Assembly: GCF_000062885.1 (NCBI RefSeq)
Contig: NC_009142.1
Location: 1,039,584-1,103,583, forward strand
DNA from: Saccharopolyspora erythraea NRRL 2338
GTDB taxonomy: Bacteria; Actinomycetota; Actinomycetes; Mycobacteriales; Pseudonocardiaceae
Reading direction: 5' to 3'
DNA length: 64,000 nt
Part shown: piece by piece, positions 44,432 through 53,426 of the stretch
Layout: every line of letters starts with the position of its first letter
Position numbering within the stretch: position 1 is the first letter of the stretch
Made by a program: the position numbers and the translations under genes
Notes under the pieces: model-generated
The model's database searches: none
What the model saw: only the letters and a program-made list of their open reading frames with translations
What the model was told of the DNA's origin: nothing

Positions 44432-45202
44432 TCAGGTCCCGTCCCGCAGCACGGCGAACGAGTACGGCGGCCACGGCCCGGTGAGCTCCACGCGCAGCGC
44501 CGGGTGCGTGTCGGCGAGCTCGCGGACCAGCGAGGTGAACTCGTCGGTCGCGGAGTCGTCGACGAGGTAGGCGCCGTTGAGCACCATCTGGCCCCGGTAG
44601 CCGGCCAGCTCCCGGTTCTGCGGCGGATGCACCCGGCTCGCCCGCGCCAGCTCGCTCAGCGTCGCGTGCACCTGTTCGGCCTGGTCGACGGCTTCCTGCC
44701 GCGAACTCTCCTTGCTCTCACGGCGTTCGCGCAGCTTGCGGAGGTAGGCCGCGCCGGGGCGCTCGGTGTCGCCGCCGCCTTCCCGCTCCGGCTGTGCGCT
44801 TTCCGGGTCGGTGTAGGCCTTCACACCCCACTCGGTGCGTCCGGTGATCTCGTCCAGCACCTCGCCGAACACCGCCGCGCGCTCCTCCAGGACCGCCCGC
44901 ACCCGGTCGTCGTTGAAGTACACGGTGGCCAGCCCGAGCGGTGCGACGGGTGCGGCGGCCGCCGCGGCGTTGACCACGTGGTTGTGGCCGCGCACCGTCG
45001 TCTCCAGCCAGTGGATGTCCTCCAGGTTGCGGCGCAGCCCCTGCTCGCCGAACTCCTCGGCGTCCACGGTGCTGACCAGCGCGGCCAGCTCCCCGGAGCG
45101 GACCAGCCGCACCGGGGAACCCGCGATGCCTTCCAGCTCCGCGGCGATGTCGTCCCTCGGGCCGCGGGCGATCGCGTAGACGTAGGTCACCGAGTCAGCC
45201 AC
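44432..45202 (-). CDS. gvpL: Gas vesicle protein GvpF/GvpL family (second copy, GvpL-like)
   Basis: A 256-residue GvpF/L protein: TYVYAIARGPRDDIAAELEG, GELAALVSTVDAEEFGEQGL, LGLATVYFNDDRVRAVLEER, VKAYTD and a C-terminal ELTGPWPPYSFAVL. GvpF/L proteins contact the GvpA shell subunit during nucleation. The GTG start follows GAGGAG with good spacing; a longer open frame upstream overlaps gvpJ and is not conserved. It differs strongly from the other GvpF/L at 46.9 kb, so the copies are not recent duplicates. Confidence 0.92.
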   Translation of the reverse strand: MADSVTYVYAIARGPRDDIAAELEGIAGSPVRLVRSGELAALVSTVDAEEFGEQGLRRNLEDIHWLETTVRGHNHVVNAAAAAAPVAPLGLATVYFNDDRVRAVLEERAAVFGEVLDEITGRTEWGVKAYTDPESAQPEREGGGDTERPGAAYLRKLRERRESKESSRQEAVDQAEQVHATLSELARASRVHPPQNRELAGYRGQMVLNGAYLVDDSATDEFTSLVRELADTHPALRVELTGPWPPYSFAVLRDGT

Positions 45203-45701
45203 GGTCGCGCTCCTCGTCCTCCTCGTACTCCGCGTCCACGGGTTCGGGCTCCTGGCCGGACCTGCTCGCCGACTCGGTCTGGTCGTCGAAGTCGTCCTCC
45301 AGCTCGGGGGTTTCGGCCTCACCCCGCAACGCGTCGCGTTGGGACTCCAGGTCGCGCACCTGGTCCTGGAGCCGCCGGTTCTCCTCGACCAGGTTCCGTT
45401 GCTTCGACGACAGCGTCGGGTCGTGCTCCCACCAGTCGATGCCCATCTCGCGCGCACGCTCCACCGAGGCCACGACCAGGCGCAGCTTGATGGTGAGCAG
45501 CTCGATGTCGAGCAGGTTGACCTGGATGTCACCGGCGATGACGATCCCCTTGTCCAGCACCCGTTCCAGGATGTCGGCGAGGTTCGTGCCCTCCTGGCGC
45601 GCGGGCGGCGCTGCGCGCTGCTGCTGCTGCCCGTACCAGGCAGGCGCGCGTGCCTCACCGGCCGCGGCGGGCCTGCGCTCTTCTCCGTCGTACCCGGTCA
45701 T
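45195..45701 (-). CDS. gvpJ: Gas vesicle GvpA-family protein with acidic tail (GvpJ-like)
   Basis: A 168-residue protein: a polar Gln/Ala-rich N-terminus, the GvpA-type core [20 protein letters not shown] and [20 protein letters not shown], then a coiled coil ([20 protein letters not shown]). It ends in an acidic tail ([15 protein letters not shown]). GvpJ is a minor shell or tip protein. It overlaps gvpO by 4 bp and gvpL by 8 bp. Confidence 0.9.
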   Translation of the reverse strand: MTGYDGEERRPAAAGEARAPAWYGQQQQRAAPPARQEGTNLADILERVLDKGIVIAGDIQVNLLDIELLTIKLRLVVASVERAREMGIDWWEHDPTLSSKQRNLVEENRRLQDQVRDLESQRDALRGEAETPELEDDFDDQTESASRSGQEPEPVDAEYEEDEERDRG

Positions 45702-46621
45702 CGTTCGTTGCCCCGCCCCCTCGCGTATCGGTCGACGCGGCGGTAGGAGACGAGGTCGCCCTCCTCGTCCAGCTCCGCCTCGTAGACGGCGAGCACGTCG
45801 GTGGTGTCGGGGATCCGGCGGCTCTCCACCACCTCGACCCCGACGATCCAGCCCTCGCCCCCGCGCTGGAGCGAGGTGACGCCCTCGGTGTCCCTGCCGG
45901 TCAGCTCGTAGACCTGCTGGAGCGCGAGCTGCGCGGCCTGCGCGGCCTTGATGCGACGCGCCGGTGCGCGCGGCTCGGGCTCGCGTCGAGGTTCGGGCTC
46001 CGTTTCGCGTTCGGCCTCTGGTTCGCTTTCGGCTTCCGGTTCGGGTTCGCGCTCCGGTTCGCTTCCGGTTTCGAGCTCTGGTTCGCGTTCGCGCTCGGCT
46101 TCCGGCTCCGCATCGGACTCGGGCTCGACTTCCGGCTCGACGCCGGGTTCGGCTTCCAGCTCGGCATCCGTTTCCGGCTCGGGCTCGCGTTCCCGTTCGG
46201 CTTCGTCGGCTCGTCCGGTCCGCGGCTCCGGTTCGCGCTCCGACCTCCTGGGCCTGCGCCGGGGCCGGGAGTCGCCGTCTCGTTCCCGATCCCGTTCGCG
46301 GTCCGACCTCCGCTCGGCTTCGCCGCGTGACCGGCGTTCCCGATCGGGCTCCCCGCGTGACCGGCGTTCCCGATCGGGCTCCCCGCGTGACCGGCGTTCC
46401 CGATCGGGCTCCCCGCGTGACCGGCGTTCCCGTTCCGGCTCGCCGCGTGACCGGCGTTCCTGGTCGGGTTCGCCGCGCGAGCGGCGTTCCCGGCCGACCT
46501 CCGCCTCGGCCCGCGGCGTGCGCCTGCGACGGCCTTCGGCGTCCGTGCTCGTCCGCCGGGCCCTCGTGCGCTCGGCCGGACGCTCGCGGTCCCCGGCCTC
46601 GTCGTCTCGAGCCTTGACCAC
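45698..46621 (-). CDS. gvpO: GvpO with an exceptionally long repetitive charged N-terminal extension
   Basis: A 307-residue protein in which only about the last 80 residues (from [20 protein letters not shown] to [11 protein letters not shown]) are the GvpO domain. Residues 45-104 are six tandem copies of the 10-mer [10 protein letters not shown], a strongly basic tract. Residues 125-225 are an acidic Glu/Pro/Ser tract. Typical GvpO proteins are around 100-150 residues. GvpO is needed for gas vesicle production and is thought to help other Gvp proteins. The tail is probably disordered and may self-associate through its opposite charges; this is inference. Confidence 0.9.
   Translation of the reverse strand: MVKARDDEAGDRERPAERTRARRTSTDAEGRRRRTPRAEAEVGRERRSRGEPDQERRSRGEPERERRSRGEPDRERRSRGEPDRERRSRGEPDRERRSRGEAERRSDRERDRERDGDSRPRRRPRRSEREPEPRTGRADEAEREREPEPETDAELEAEPGVEPEVEPESDAEPEAEREREPELETGSEPEREPEPEAESEPEAERETEPEPRREPEPRAPARRIKAAQAAQLALQQVYELTGRDTEGVTSLQRGGEGWIVGVEVVESRRIPDTTDVLAVYEAELDEEGDLVSYRRVDRYARGRGNER
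46310..46489 (-). repeat. 30-bp coding tandem repeats in gvpO
   Basis: Six 30-bp units (CCGCGTGACCGGCGTTCCCG type). Three are nearly identical and the outer ones are diverged, which suggests recent internal expansion. The reading frame is kept throughout. Confidence 0.92.
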
Positions 46622-46625
46622 ACGA

Positions 46626-46877
46626 TCACATCTCCCCTGCTCCGCGTCGGCGTTGCACCTCGAACAGCCGGGCGAGCAGTCCGTCCTGCAACTCGTCGCG
46701 CTCCTGGTCGGTCAGTTCCCCGTTGGCGTGGGCCTCGTCGACCTCGGCGAGCTGCCGCTGGATCACGCGGGGGTCGTAGTACTCCTGTTCCGCCTGGTTC
46801 TTCATCTGCTCGGCGATCCACACCACGCCCCGCACCGGCGCGAGCGGCAACGTGAGAATTGCGCTGAGAAGCCCCAT
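46626..46877 (-). CDS. gvpG: Gas vesicle protein GvpG
   Basis: An 83-residue Gvp[21 protein letters not shown], then [20 protein letters not shown] and [20 protein letters not shown]. It is an accessory factor of gas vesicle nucleation. It starts 1 bp after the gvpF stop and is 4 bp ahead of gvpO. Confidence 0.94.
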   Translation of the reverse strand: MGLLSAILTLPLAPVRGVVWIAEQMKNQAEQEYYDPRVIQRQLAEVDEAHANGELTDQERDELQDGLLARLFEVQRRRGAGEM

Positions 46878-46878
46878 G

Positions 46879-47667
46879 TCAGCTCTCCGGTAGGAAGTCG
46901 TACGGCGCCAGCGGCCCGAGCAGCCGCAACGAGACCCGTCCGGTCCAGCGCTGGGCCAGCTCGTCCAGGGCGAGCTCGAACTCCTGCACCCGTCTGCGGT
47001 CGACGAGGAACGCCGCGTCGACGGCGTCCTCGACGCCCCCGACCTCGTGCGAGGCGGTGGCCACCGCCGCCGCTCCCAGCGACCGGACGAGCTGTTCGCC
47101 GTCCGCCTGGCGCTTCTTCGCCACGGCCTCGTTCACGAGTTCGCCCAGGCGGACCCGCTCGGCGTACCCGGCGTCCTCCGCGACGTCCTGCAGCGACTCG
47201 CGGAGCCGCATGATCTCCGGCTCCTCGGTCACGACCTCGCGCAGGTGCGCGTCCTCGGCGTACTTGCCCCGCACCGTGAACTGCACGAGCCCGTCCAGTT
47301 CGGACAGCACCGACTCGAAGTGCTCGTGGTGCGGTGCGAGCAGCTCGTCGGTGACGGCGTCGACCGTGCTCACCACGGAACCGAACCGCATCGGCAGCAC
47401 CGTGGTCTCCTCGGCGAGGGTGTCGAGCACCCGTTCGTGCGCGAGCAGGTCCTCGCGGGTACCGAGCGGCCGGGACAGCGGCACCTCGCTGACCAGCGCG
47501 CTCAGCCCGCGGTGCGAAGCCAGCCGGACCGGCGCCTTGTCGTCGCCGACCGACGGGAGGTCGGCGGGCAGGTCGTCCGGCGACCGGATGATGCCGTAGA
47601 CGTAGACGCCGCGCTCCGCGGTCGCGTCCCCCTGCTCGCGAGCGTCGTGCCGCGGTTGCGTGGTCAT
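46879..47667 (-). CDS. gvpF: Gas vesicle protein GvpF
   Basis: A 262-residue GvpF/L-family protein: [80 protein letters not shown] and the C-terminal [16 protein letters not shown]. The MRFG motif and the place directly after gvpA favour the GvpF label. It overlaps gvpA by 4 bp. Confidence 0.94.
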   Translation of the reverse strand: MTTQPRHDAREQGDATAERGVYVYGIIRSPDDLPADLPSVGDDKAPVRLASHRGLSALVSEVPLSRPLGTREDLLAHERVLDTLAEETTVLPMRFGSVVSTVDAVTDELLAPHHEHFESVLSELDGLVQFTVRGKYAEDAHLREVVTEEPEIMRLRESLQDVAEDAGYAERVRLGELVNEAVAKKRQADGEQLVRSLGAAAVATASHEVGGVEDAVDAAFLVDRRRVQEFELALDELAQRWTGRVSLRLLGPLAPYDFLPES

Positions 47668-48098
47668 GACTCACCACGCTCCCGGCCGCGCGACTCGCGG
47701 CGCCGCGCGGGCTGGCGCTCCCGCTCGGGCTCCTCGGTGCGGAACTCGTCGATCTTCTCCTTGGCGGCGTCGAGCACTCCCTTGGTCTTGCCGTGCGCGC
47801 CGCCCTGGGTCACGCCCTGCGACATGCCCTGCATGAGCTCGGGGAGGTCCTTGCCGCCCTTGGCGTGCAGGTCCAGGCGGTTGGTGGCCTCGGCGAACCT
47901 CAGGTAGGTGTCCACACTGGCCACGACGACGCGGGCGTCGATCGTGATCAGCTCGATCCCCACCAGCGAGACCCGGACGAAGGCGTCGATGACGATGCCC
48001 TTCTCCAGGATCATCTCGACGACGTCGGCCAGGCTGCTGCTACCGGCTCCGCCGCGCTGGACCTGGCCTCCTCCGGCCTGCGTGTTGGCGAGCGTCAT
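47664..48098 (-). CDS. gvpA: Gas vesicle structural protein GvpA
   Basis: A 144-residue GvpA. The amyloid-like rib subunit core is unmistakable: [56 protein letters not shown] Gly-rich N-terminus and a charged C-terminal tail ([20 protein letters not shown]) extend it well beyond the roughly 70-residue cyanobacterial form, as in other actinomycetes. It polymerises into the hydrophobic shell of gas vesicles. Confidence 0.96.
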   Translation of the reverse strand: MTLANTQAGGGQVQRGGAGSSSLADVVEMILEKGIVIDAFVRVSLVGIELITIDARVVVASVDTYLRFAEATNRLDLHAKGGKDLPELMQGMSQGVTQGGAHGKTKGVLDAAKEKIDEFRTEEPERERQPARRRESRGRERGES

Positions 48099-48104
48099 GC
48101 TCTC

Positions 48105-49259
48105 TCACCCTCTCCTGCCTGACGTTGTCGGTTGCTGCCTGCGGCTGCTGCGGTCTTCCTCCTCCTCGGCCGGTTCCTCGTCGGCGTGTTCCTCCTCCTC
48201 GTAGCGGTCGCGCTCGCCGGCGTCGTGGTCGCGGTCCTCCTCTTCGTCCGCGTACTCCCGGTCCTCGTCCTCGTCCCGGTACTCGTCCTCTTCGTCGCCG
48301 AATTCCTCCTCGTCCCCGTAGTCCTCGGCGTAGCCCTCCTCGCGTTCGCGGTCCTCCTCCTCGCGGCCGGGCTCCCGCTCCTGCTCCTCGGCGAGCGCGT
48401 CGTCGTGGGTCTTGACGACCTCGCGGTCGCGGATCTCGCCCCGCCAGCCCTCGATCTCGTCCTGCTCGAGGATCGTGCGGGTCATCATGTGGCGTTTGAT
48501 GTACTTGAAATCCGCGCGCACGCGGCGCCCCTGCGCCCGCCAGAGGTTCGCGGTCTTCTCGAAGAAACCATCCGGGTAGTACTCGACGACCAGCAGCACG
48601 CGCGTCAGGTTCGGGGCGAGCTCGTGGAATGAGATCGCGCCGTCCACGGTTCCCTTGGCGCCCTTGGAAGTCCAGACGATGTGGGAGTCGGGGACCTGCT
48701 CGACGATCGTGGCCTCCCAGTTGCGCCGGGAGAAGAAGATCCGCGCGCGCCAGTTGACCGCCTCGTCGGACTGCTGGTCGACGCTCTCGACCTTCTTGGT
48801 CATGTCGGGGAAGTCCTCGAACTGGGTCCACTTGTCGTAGACCACGCGCAGCGGCAGCCCGAAGTCGTTGGTCTCGATGATGTTGACGACCTTGGCCTTG
48901 CCCTTCTTGCCGCCCTTGCCGCCCTTGCCGCCACCGCCCAAGCCGACCGCCTCCTTGACCTTCTCCTTGGCTCCGGTCAGTCCGGCGCTCAGTGCGGCGG
49001 ACACCGGGGACTTCCCGGACGCGAGCGCCTTGCCGCCGGTCACCGCGGCCAGCAGTCCGGCGCCCCCGTTGCCCGCGGACTCGGTCAGCCGCTCGGTCAT
49101 GCCCTCGACCTTGTCGGTGAGCACGCCCGCCGCACGCTCGGCGATCGCGCCCAGCAGGTCCTGCAGGCCGCTCTTCAACGGGTCGAGCGGCAGGTCCTGC
49201 AGCAGCTTGCCCACGTCGCCCGTCGCCGCGCGCCCGTGCTCCGGTTCAGCCATCGTCAT
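48105..49259 (-). CDS. SRPBCC (polyketide cyclase/START-like) protein of the gas vesicle operon
   Basis: A 384-residue protein. Residues 1-120 are Gly/Ala/Lys-rich and include KGGKGGKKGKAK. An SRPBCC domain follows (VVNIIETNDFGLPLRVVYDK, FEDFPDMTKKVESVDQQSDE, ISFHELAPNLTRVLLVVEYY). The last 100 residues are almost pure Asp/Glu/Arg/Tyr. Similar SRPBCC genes occur in actinomycete gvp clusters, but the function is unknown. A hydrophobic ligand pocket is typical of the fold. Start: ATG-ACG-ATG, and either Met is possible. It ends 6 bp before gvpA. Confidence 0.85.
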   Translation of the reverse strand: MTMAEPEHGRAATGDVGKLLQDLPLDPLKSGLQDLLGAIAERAAGVLTDKVEGMTERLTESAGNGGAGLLAAVTGGKALASGKSPVSAALSAGLTGAKEKVKEAVGLGGGGKGGKGGKKGKAKVVNIIETNDFGLPLRVVYDKWTQFEDFPDMTKKVESVDQQSDEAVNWRARIFFSRRNWEATIVEQVPDSHIVWTSKGAKGTVDGAISFHELAPNLTRVLLVVEYYPDGFFEKTANLWRAQGRRVRADFKYIKRHMMTRTILEQDEIEGWRGEIRDREVVKTHDDALAEEQEREPGREEEDREREEGYAEDYGDEEEFGDEEDEYRDEDEDREYADEEEDRDHDAGERDRYEEEEHADEEPAEEEEDRSSRRQQPTTSGRRG

Positions 49260-49908
49260 CACCCCGAGTCCCCGTGGACCTCCTCTCGGAGGGCCTCGAA
49301 CGCTGCGTCGATGTGCTCCGGCGCTCCCCGCCGGACCTGGCCCGGCCTGCCGACCGGCTCTGGCCCGCACCGCTCGACCCCGACGACCGGCTGGAGGTGC
49401 TCGCGGTGGCGGACCGGGCGCGTTGCCCCGCCGAGCCGCTGCTGCGGCGTTCCGGCTCCTGGCGTTGCGCGGGACGTTCCCCACCGCGCGCCGAGGACCG
49501 CGCCGGGCGCTCTTCCCGCTCCTCGTCCCGGTCCTCGGCCTCGTCCTGCGGCTCTTCCTGCCCGGTGTCCTGCTTGGGCGCCGACACGTCCGAGAGGTGC
49601 GGCGTGCGCAGGCCCTCGGCCCGCTTCGAGAGGTTCGCTCCCAGCGAGTCGATCTTGTTGCTCGCGGCCGCCAGCGCGGCGCCCTTGGCCGCCTCCAGCA
49701 GCCGCTGCCTGGCGTCACCGGTCAGTTTCTTCAGCTCCGGCGACTCGGCGAGCAACTTGCCGCCCTGCTCGAGCAGCTTCGCGGGATTGCCCGCGAGCCG
49801 CCTTCCGGCCATCATTCCTCCGACCGTGATCGCCAGTTTCATCTTGCGCGAGCGACCGAGGATGTAGCCCACCGCCACGGCCATGGCGATTTGAGGCCCT
49901 GATTTCAT
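49246..49908 (-). CDS. First gene of the gas vesicle operon: membrane-anchored protein with disordered tail
   Basis: A 220-residue protein. The first 45 residues contain a probable membrane or amphipathic segment (IAMAVAVGYILGRSRKMKLA then ITVGGMMAGRRL). A helical part follows (LLEQGGKLLAESPELKKLTG, LLEAAKGAALAAASNKI), then about 120 residues of Ser/Arg/Glu-rich low complexity. The ribosome site (CAGGAGG) before the ATG is the best in the cluster. It overlaps the SRPBCC gene. Genes of this kind head many actinomycete gvp operons. The role is unknown; it may tether assembly to the membrane. Confidence 0.82.
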   Translation of the reverse strand: MKSGPQIAMAVAVGYILGRSRKMKLAITVGGMMAGRRLAGNPAKLLEQGGKLLAESPELKKLTGDARQRLLEAAKGAALAAASNKIDSLGANLSKRAEGLRTPHLSDVSAPKQDTGQEEPQDEAEDRDEEREERPARSSARGGERPAQRQEPERRSSGSAGQRARSATASTSSRSSGSSGAGQSRSAGRARSGGERRSTSTQRSRPSERRSTGTRGDDDG

Positions 49909-50289
49909 GTCGACCTCCTGCCGGAGTCGCCTCACCGGCGGCCCGTGGTCCCCGGCGCCGGCGCGCCAGTTGCCCCCAGGACCTGCGGCGACACTCGCTC
50001 CGCATTGTTGACTTTCCGTTGAGGTAACGGGACGACCTGGCCCATTGGCTTGAGGCCTACCCCTCCGCGAAGAAGTCGAAACCGATCAAAGAACCGGCCG
50101 GACCGTGATCGTAAAACAATTTTGGAGCGCGATCTGTTGGATGTTGTCCGGGCCGTGCGTGGGGAAAATGATCGTTTTCCGTGGGCGCAATTCTCGGCAC
50201 TGATCGGAATCGGGTCGAAACCAAATGTGTTGCCCGCGCGGCGTTGCCCGGCAATCGCTTCTGCAACCCGGGACGGATCCGGTCCGGCC
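49909..50289. other. Upstream region of the gas vesicle operon
   Basis: About 380 bp without a gene. It is AT-richer from about 50040 to 50230. It carries GGAAAATGATCGTTTTCC (50163-50180), an 18-bp near-perfect palindrome about 255 bp before the operon start, which could bind a regulator. Exact promoter hexamers could not be fixed. Confidence 0.45.
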
Positions 50290-51453
50290 TCAGAGGCGCA
50301 GGTGGTGTGGTGCGGCGTCGGCGATGACCCGCACGGCCTGCGCGATCTGCTGCTCGGTGAGGTCGGCGCGGGCGGTCAGGCGCAGTCGTGACGTCGAGTC
50401 CGGCACCGCGGGCGGGCGGAAGCATCCGACGGCGACACCGCCGGCACGGCACGCCGCGGCCCACTCCACCGCGTTGGACGGTGACCCGGCGGGCAGCGAC
50501 AGCACCGCCGCACCTGGCGGGTTGACGACCAGTCCGGCGTTGATGAGGCCCTCGTGCAACTGCTCGGCGACCAGCCGGACGCGCTTCCCGCGGCCGGGTT
50601 CGCGGCTCAGCACGCGCAGCGCCGCCAGCGCCGCGCCCGCGCACGCGGGCGCCAGACCGGCGTCGAAGACGAACGTGCGTGCGGTCTGGGTCAGGTGCCT
50701 GATCACCCGGCGCGGCCCGAGCACCGCACCGCCCTGCGTGCCGAGGGCCTCCGACAGCGTGGCGGTGGCGACGGCGTCGGGCGGGGTGACCAGGCCGGCT
50801 TCGCTGAACGCGCCGGCCCCGCCGGGCCCGATGATGCCGAAGCCGTGCGCGTCGTCGACGAACAGCGCCGCACCGTGCGCACCGACGACGTCGTGCAGTT
50901 CGCGCAGCGCGGCGACGTCGCCGTCGACCGAGAACACCGATTCGGTCACCACCAGCGCGGGCCCGTCGTGCGCGCGCAGCAGTCCGTCGGCCCGCCAGAC
51001 GTCGGCGTGGGGGAACACCTCGGTCCGGGCGCGGGAGAGGCGGCAGCCGTCGACCAGCGAGGCGTGGTTGTGCTGGTCGGAGACGATCAGCGAGTCCGGT
51101 TCGGTCAGCGCGGTGAGCACGGCCAGGTTCGCCGCGTAGCCGGAGGAGAACACCAGCGCGGCCTCGGTGCCGTAGGTCGCCGCGAGCTCTTCCTCGAGCT
51201 CGTGGTGCAGCTCCGTGGTACCCGTGACCAGCCGCGAGCCGGTCGAACCGGCACCCCACCGGGCGGCGGCCTCGGCCGCGGCGCCGATCACGGCGGGGTG
51301 GCGGGACAGGCCGAGGTAGTCGTTGCCGGCCAGGTCGAGCAGCGAGTCCGCGGAGTCGCGGGGCAGCAGCGTGCGGGTCAACCCGGCGCGGTCCCGCTCG
51401 TCGAGACCGCGGTCGATCCAGGCGAACGCCGACTCCCGGCTGATCGGTGGCAT
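50290..51453 (-). CDS. bioF: 8-amino-7-oxononanoate synthase
   Basis: A 387-residue PLP enzyme (class II aminotransferase fold, oxoamine synthase family) that condenses pimeloyl-ACP/CoA with alanine in biotin synthesis. Motifs: [51 protein letters not shown] and [14 protein letters not shown]. At the usual PLP-lysine position (family consensus TLSKA) the sequence reads [12 protein letters not shown], with no Lys, which is unusual. The ATG at [12 protein letters not shown] fits the family; the ribosome site is weak. Divergent from bioD. Confidence 0.9.
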   Translation of the reverse strand: MPPISRESAFAWIDRGLDERDRAGLTRTLLPRDSADSLLDLAGNDYLGLSRHPAVIGAAAEAAARWGAGSTGSRLVTGTTELHHELEEELAATYGTEAALVFSSGYAANLAVLTALTEPDSLIVSDQHNHASLVDGCRLSRARTEVFPHADVWRADGLLRAHDGPALVVTESVFSVDGDVAALRELHDVVGAHGAALFVDDAHGFGIIGPGGAGAFSEAGLVTPPDAVATATLSEALGTQGGAVLGPRRVIRHLTQTARTFVFDAGLAPACAGAALAALRVLSREPGRGKRVRLVAEQLHEGLINAGLVVNPPGAAVLSLPAGSPSNAVEWAAACRAGGVAVGCFRPPAVPDSTSRLRLTARADLTEQQIAQAVRVIADAAPHHLRL

Positions 51454-51649
51454 GCCGCACTCTGGCACGGCACGCGCCGGGAATCCAGTGTCCGATGTGC
51501 ACAATGGCGCTGGGCTGGATCTCTTCTGCGCCGGCGTGGTGCCCGGGCCGCTGCGTGCGGCATCTCGGCGCATGCCGTCGACCTCCTTGCCGCAGGAGGC
51601 GATCGAGCCCGATACGCCGTCGTCCCGACAAGGTTCCTGGAGTCCACGG

Positions 51650-52324
51650 ATGTCCGTTCTCGTCATCACCGGTACCGGCACCGAGGTCGGCAAGACCGTC
51701 GTCACGGCGGCGATAGCCGCTCTCGCACCCGGTCGCGTGGCGGTGCTGAAGGCCGCGCAGACCGGTGTCGCCGCGGGCGAGGACGGCGACGTCGCCGAGG
51801 TCGCGCGCCTGGCGGGTCCGGTGACGGCGGTCGAGCTGGCCCGCTACCCGGAGCCGCTGGCCCCGGCCACGGCCGCCCGCCGAGCGGGCGCGCCGCCGGT
51901 CCGGCCGGCGCAGGTCGCCGAGGCGGCCCGGGAGCTGGACCGCGAACACGACCTGGTGCTCGTCGAGGGCGCGGGCGGACTGCTGGTCCGGTACGACGAC
52001 GGCGGCACGCTCGCCGACGTCGCGGTCGCGTTATCGGCGCCGGTGCTGGTCGTAGCCCACGGGGGCCTGGGCACGCTCAATGCCGCCGCGCTCACCGCCG
52101 AGGCGTTGCGGGCGCGCGGTGTCGAGTGCGCGGGCGTGGTCGTCGGGAGCTGGCCTTCGGCTCCGGACCTGGCGTGCCGGTGCAACCTCGACGACCTGCC
52201 GGAGGTGACGGGGGCTCCGTTGCTCGGCGTCCTGCCCGAAGGCGCCGCCGCCGACCCGGCCGCTTTCGGCGACATCGCGCGGGCGGGCCTCGCCCCGGCC
52301 CTCGGCGGTCGGTGGAGCCGCTGA
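51650..52324 (+). CDS. bioD: Dethiobiotin synthetase
   Basis: A 224-residue BioD: P-loop [28 protein letters not shown] (substrate Lys), [20 protein letters not shown] and [21 protein letters not shown]. It closes the ureido ring of dethiobiotin using CO2 and ATP. The ATG lies 8 nt after GGAG; the upstream open frame is antisense to bioF and not conserved. It is divergent from bioF across 196 bp, in which no clear biotin-regulator operator was found. Confidence 0.94.
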   Translation: MSVLVITGTGTEVGKTVVTAAIAALAPGRVAVLKAAQTGVAAGEDGDVAEVARLAGPVTAVELARYPEPLAPATAARRAGAPPVRPAQVAEAARELDREHDLVLVEGAGGLLVRYDDGGTLADVAVALSAPVLVVAHGGLGTLNAAALTAEALRARGVECAGVVVGSWPSAPDLACRCNLDDLPEVTGAPLLGVLPEGAAADPAAFGDIARAGLAPALGGRWSR

Positions 52325-52391
52325 CTCCGGTCGGTGGCCGCGAACGGCCGGAATGCCCTGTTCGAGGGGTCGCGACGCCGTGCGGTGCTGT

Positions 52392-52397
52392 TAGCGT
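52392..52397 (+). promoter_or_regulatory. Probable leaderless -10 of the D-amino-acid oxidase gene
   Basis: TAGCGT ends 6 nt before the GTG start with no ribosome site between. It is the same -10 hexamer as in the two sugar-locus promoters. Confidence 0.55.
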
Positions 52398-52403
52398 GGA
52401 CGC

Positions 52404-53357
52404 GTGAGCGCTGAGCCCGTGCTCGTCATCGGAGCCGGGGTGCAGGGTCTGACCTCGGGAATCGTCCTCGCCGAAGCCGGGGTGCCGGTCCGCATCCGCA
52501 CCGCCGAGCGTCCCCGCGACACCACCTCCGCCGTCGCGGGCGCCATGTGGGGACCGGCGATGCTCCGGCCGGCCGACCGCGTCCTGCGATGGGTCACCCG
52601 CTCGTATGCGGAGTTCACGGCGCTGTGCCGCGACAGCGCGTCGGGCGTGCACCTGGCACCGGGCCGGATGGCGGCCCGCTTCGACCTGGGCGACGTCGTC
52701 CCGCCGGAAGCGCATCTCCTCGACGACCTGCGCAAATGCACGCCCGACGAGCTACCGGAGGGCTTCGTCAGCGGCTACCACGCCACCGTGCCGCTCATCG
52801 ACATGCCGAAGTACCTGGACCACCTCGTCGACCGCTTCCGGGCCGCGGGCGGCGAACTGGTGGTCAGCCCGGTGCCGACGCTGGGCGAGGCGGTCGCCGA
52901 GGCGCGGGTCGTGGTGAACTGCACCGGCGTCGGGGCCCGCGAGCTGGTCGGCGACCCCGCCGTGCACCCGGTGCGCGGCCAGCACGTGGTGGTGGCCAAC
53001 CCGGGCGTGCAGGAGTACTTCATCGAGCTGACCACGGACTCCGAGTTCACCGGCTACATGCCGCACGGCGACCGGGTGGTGCTCGGCGGCGTGGCGGTGG
53101 AGCACGACTGGAACCTGGTGCCGTCCCGCACGGTGAGCGAGGGCATCCTGCGCCGCTGCGCGGAGGTCGAACCGAAGCTCGACGGCGCCGAGGTCCGAGA
53201 CGAGATCGTCGGACTGCGCCCCGGGCGCGAGCAGGTCCGGCTGGAGGTCGAGCACTTCGAGGGCTCGCGGATCGTGCACGACTACGGCCACGCCGGGTGC
53301 GGGGTCGCCCTGTCCTGGGGCTGCGCCTTCGAGGTCGCCGACCTCGTCGGAGCCTGA
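52404..53357 (+). CDS. D-amino-acid oxidase-type FAD enzyme
   Basis: A 317-residue FAD-dependent oxidase of the DAO family: dinucleotide motif VLVIGAGVQGLTSGIVLAEA, TTSAVAGAMWGP, VNCTGVGARELVGDPAVHPV, RGQHVVV and the C-terminal IVHDYGHAGCGVALSWGCA. It oxidatively deaminates D-amino acids to 2-oxo acids with H2O2 release. Glycine oxidase (ThiO), which also belongs to this superfamily, is an alternative suggested by the thiamine genes 0.6 kb downstream. The HDYGHAG motif and VAGAMWGP fit DAO better. Confidence 0.9.
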   Translation: MSAEPVLVIGAGVQGLTSGIVLAEAGVPVRIRTAERPRDTTSAVAGAMWGPAMLRPADRVLRWVTRSYAEFTALCRDSASGVHLAPGRMAARFDLGDVVPPEAHLLDDLRKCTPDELPEGFVSGYHATVPLIDMPKYLDHLVDRFRAAGGELVVSPVPTLGEAVAEARVVVNCTGVGARELVGDPAVHPVRGQHVVVANPGVQEYFIELTTDSEFTGYMPHGDRVVLGGVAVEHDWNLVPSRTVSEGILRRCAEVEPKLDGAEVRDEIVGLRPGREQVRLEVEHFEGSRIVHDYGHAGCGVALSWGCAFEVADLVGA

Positions 53358-53366
53358 CGGCCGGCG

Positions 53367-53400
53367 CGCCGGGCGCCCGCGCGAATGCGGGCGCCCGGCG
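53367..53400. terminator. Bidirectional terminator between DAO and pterin dehydratase genes
   Basis: A perfect 14-bp stem (CGCCGGGCGCCCGC and complement) with a 6-nt loop lies between two convergent genes. Confidence 0.9.
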
Positions 53401-53426
53401 TCTCGTCAGACGGCCGGTGTCAGGGC

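Noticed and set aside
46310..46489. Regular 30-bp repeats that might suggest a CRISPR array
   Set aside because: Units are contiguous without spacers and encode in-frame peptide repeats of GvpO.
51454..51649. Biotin regulator operator between bioF and bioD
   Set aside because: No convincing palindrome matching known biotin-repressor sites was found in the divergent region.
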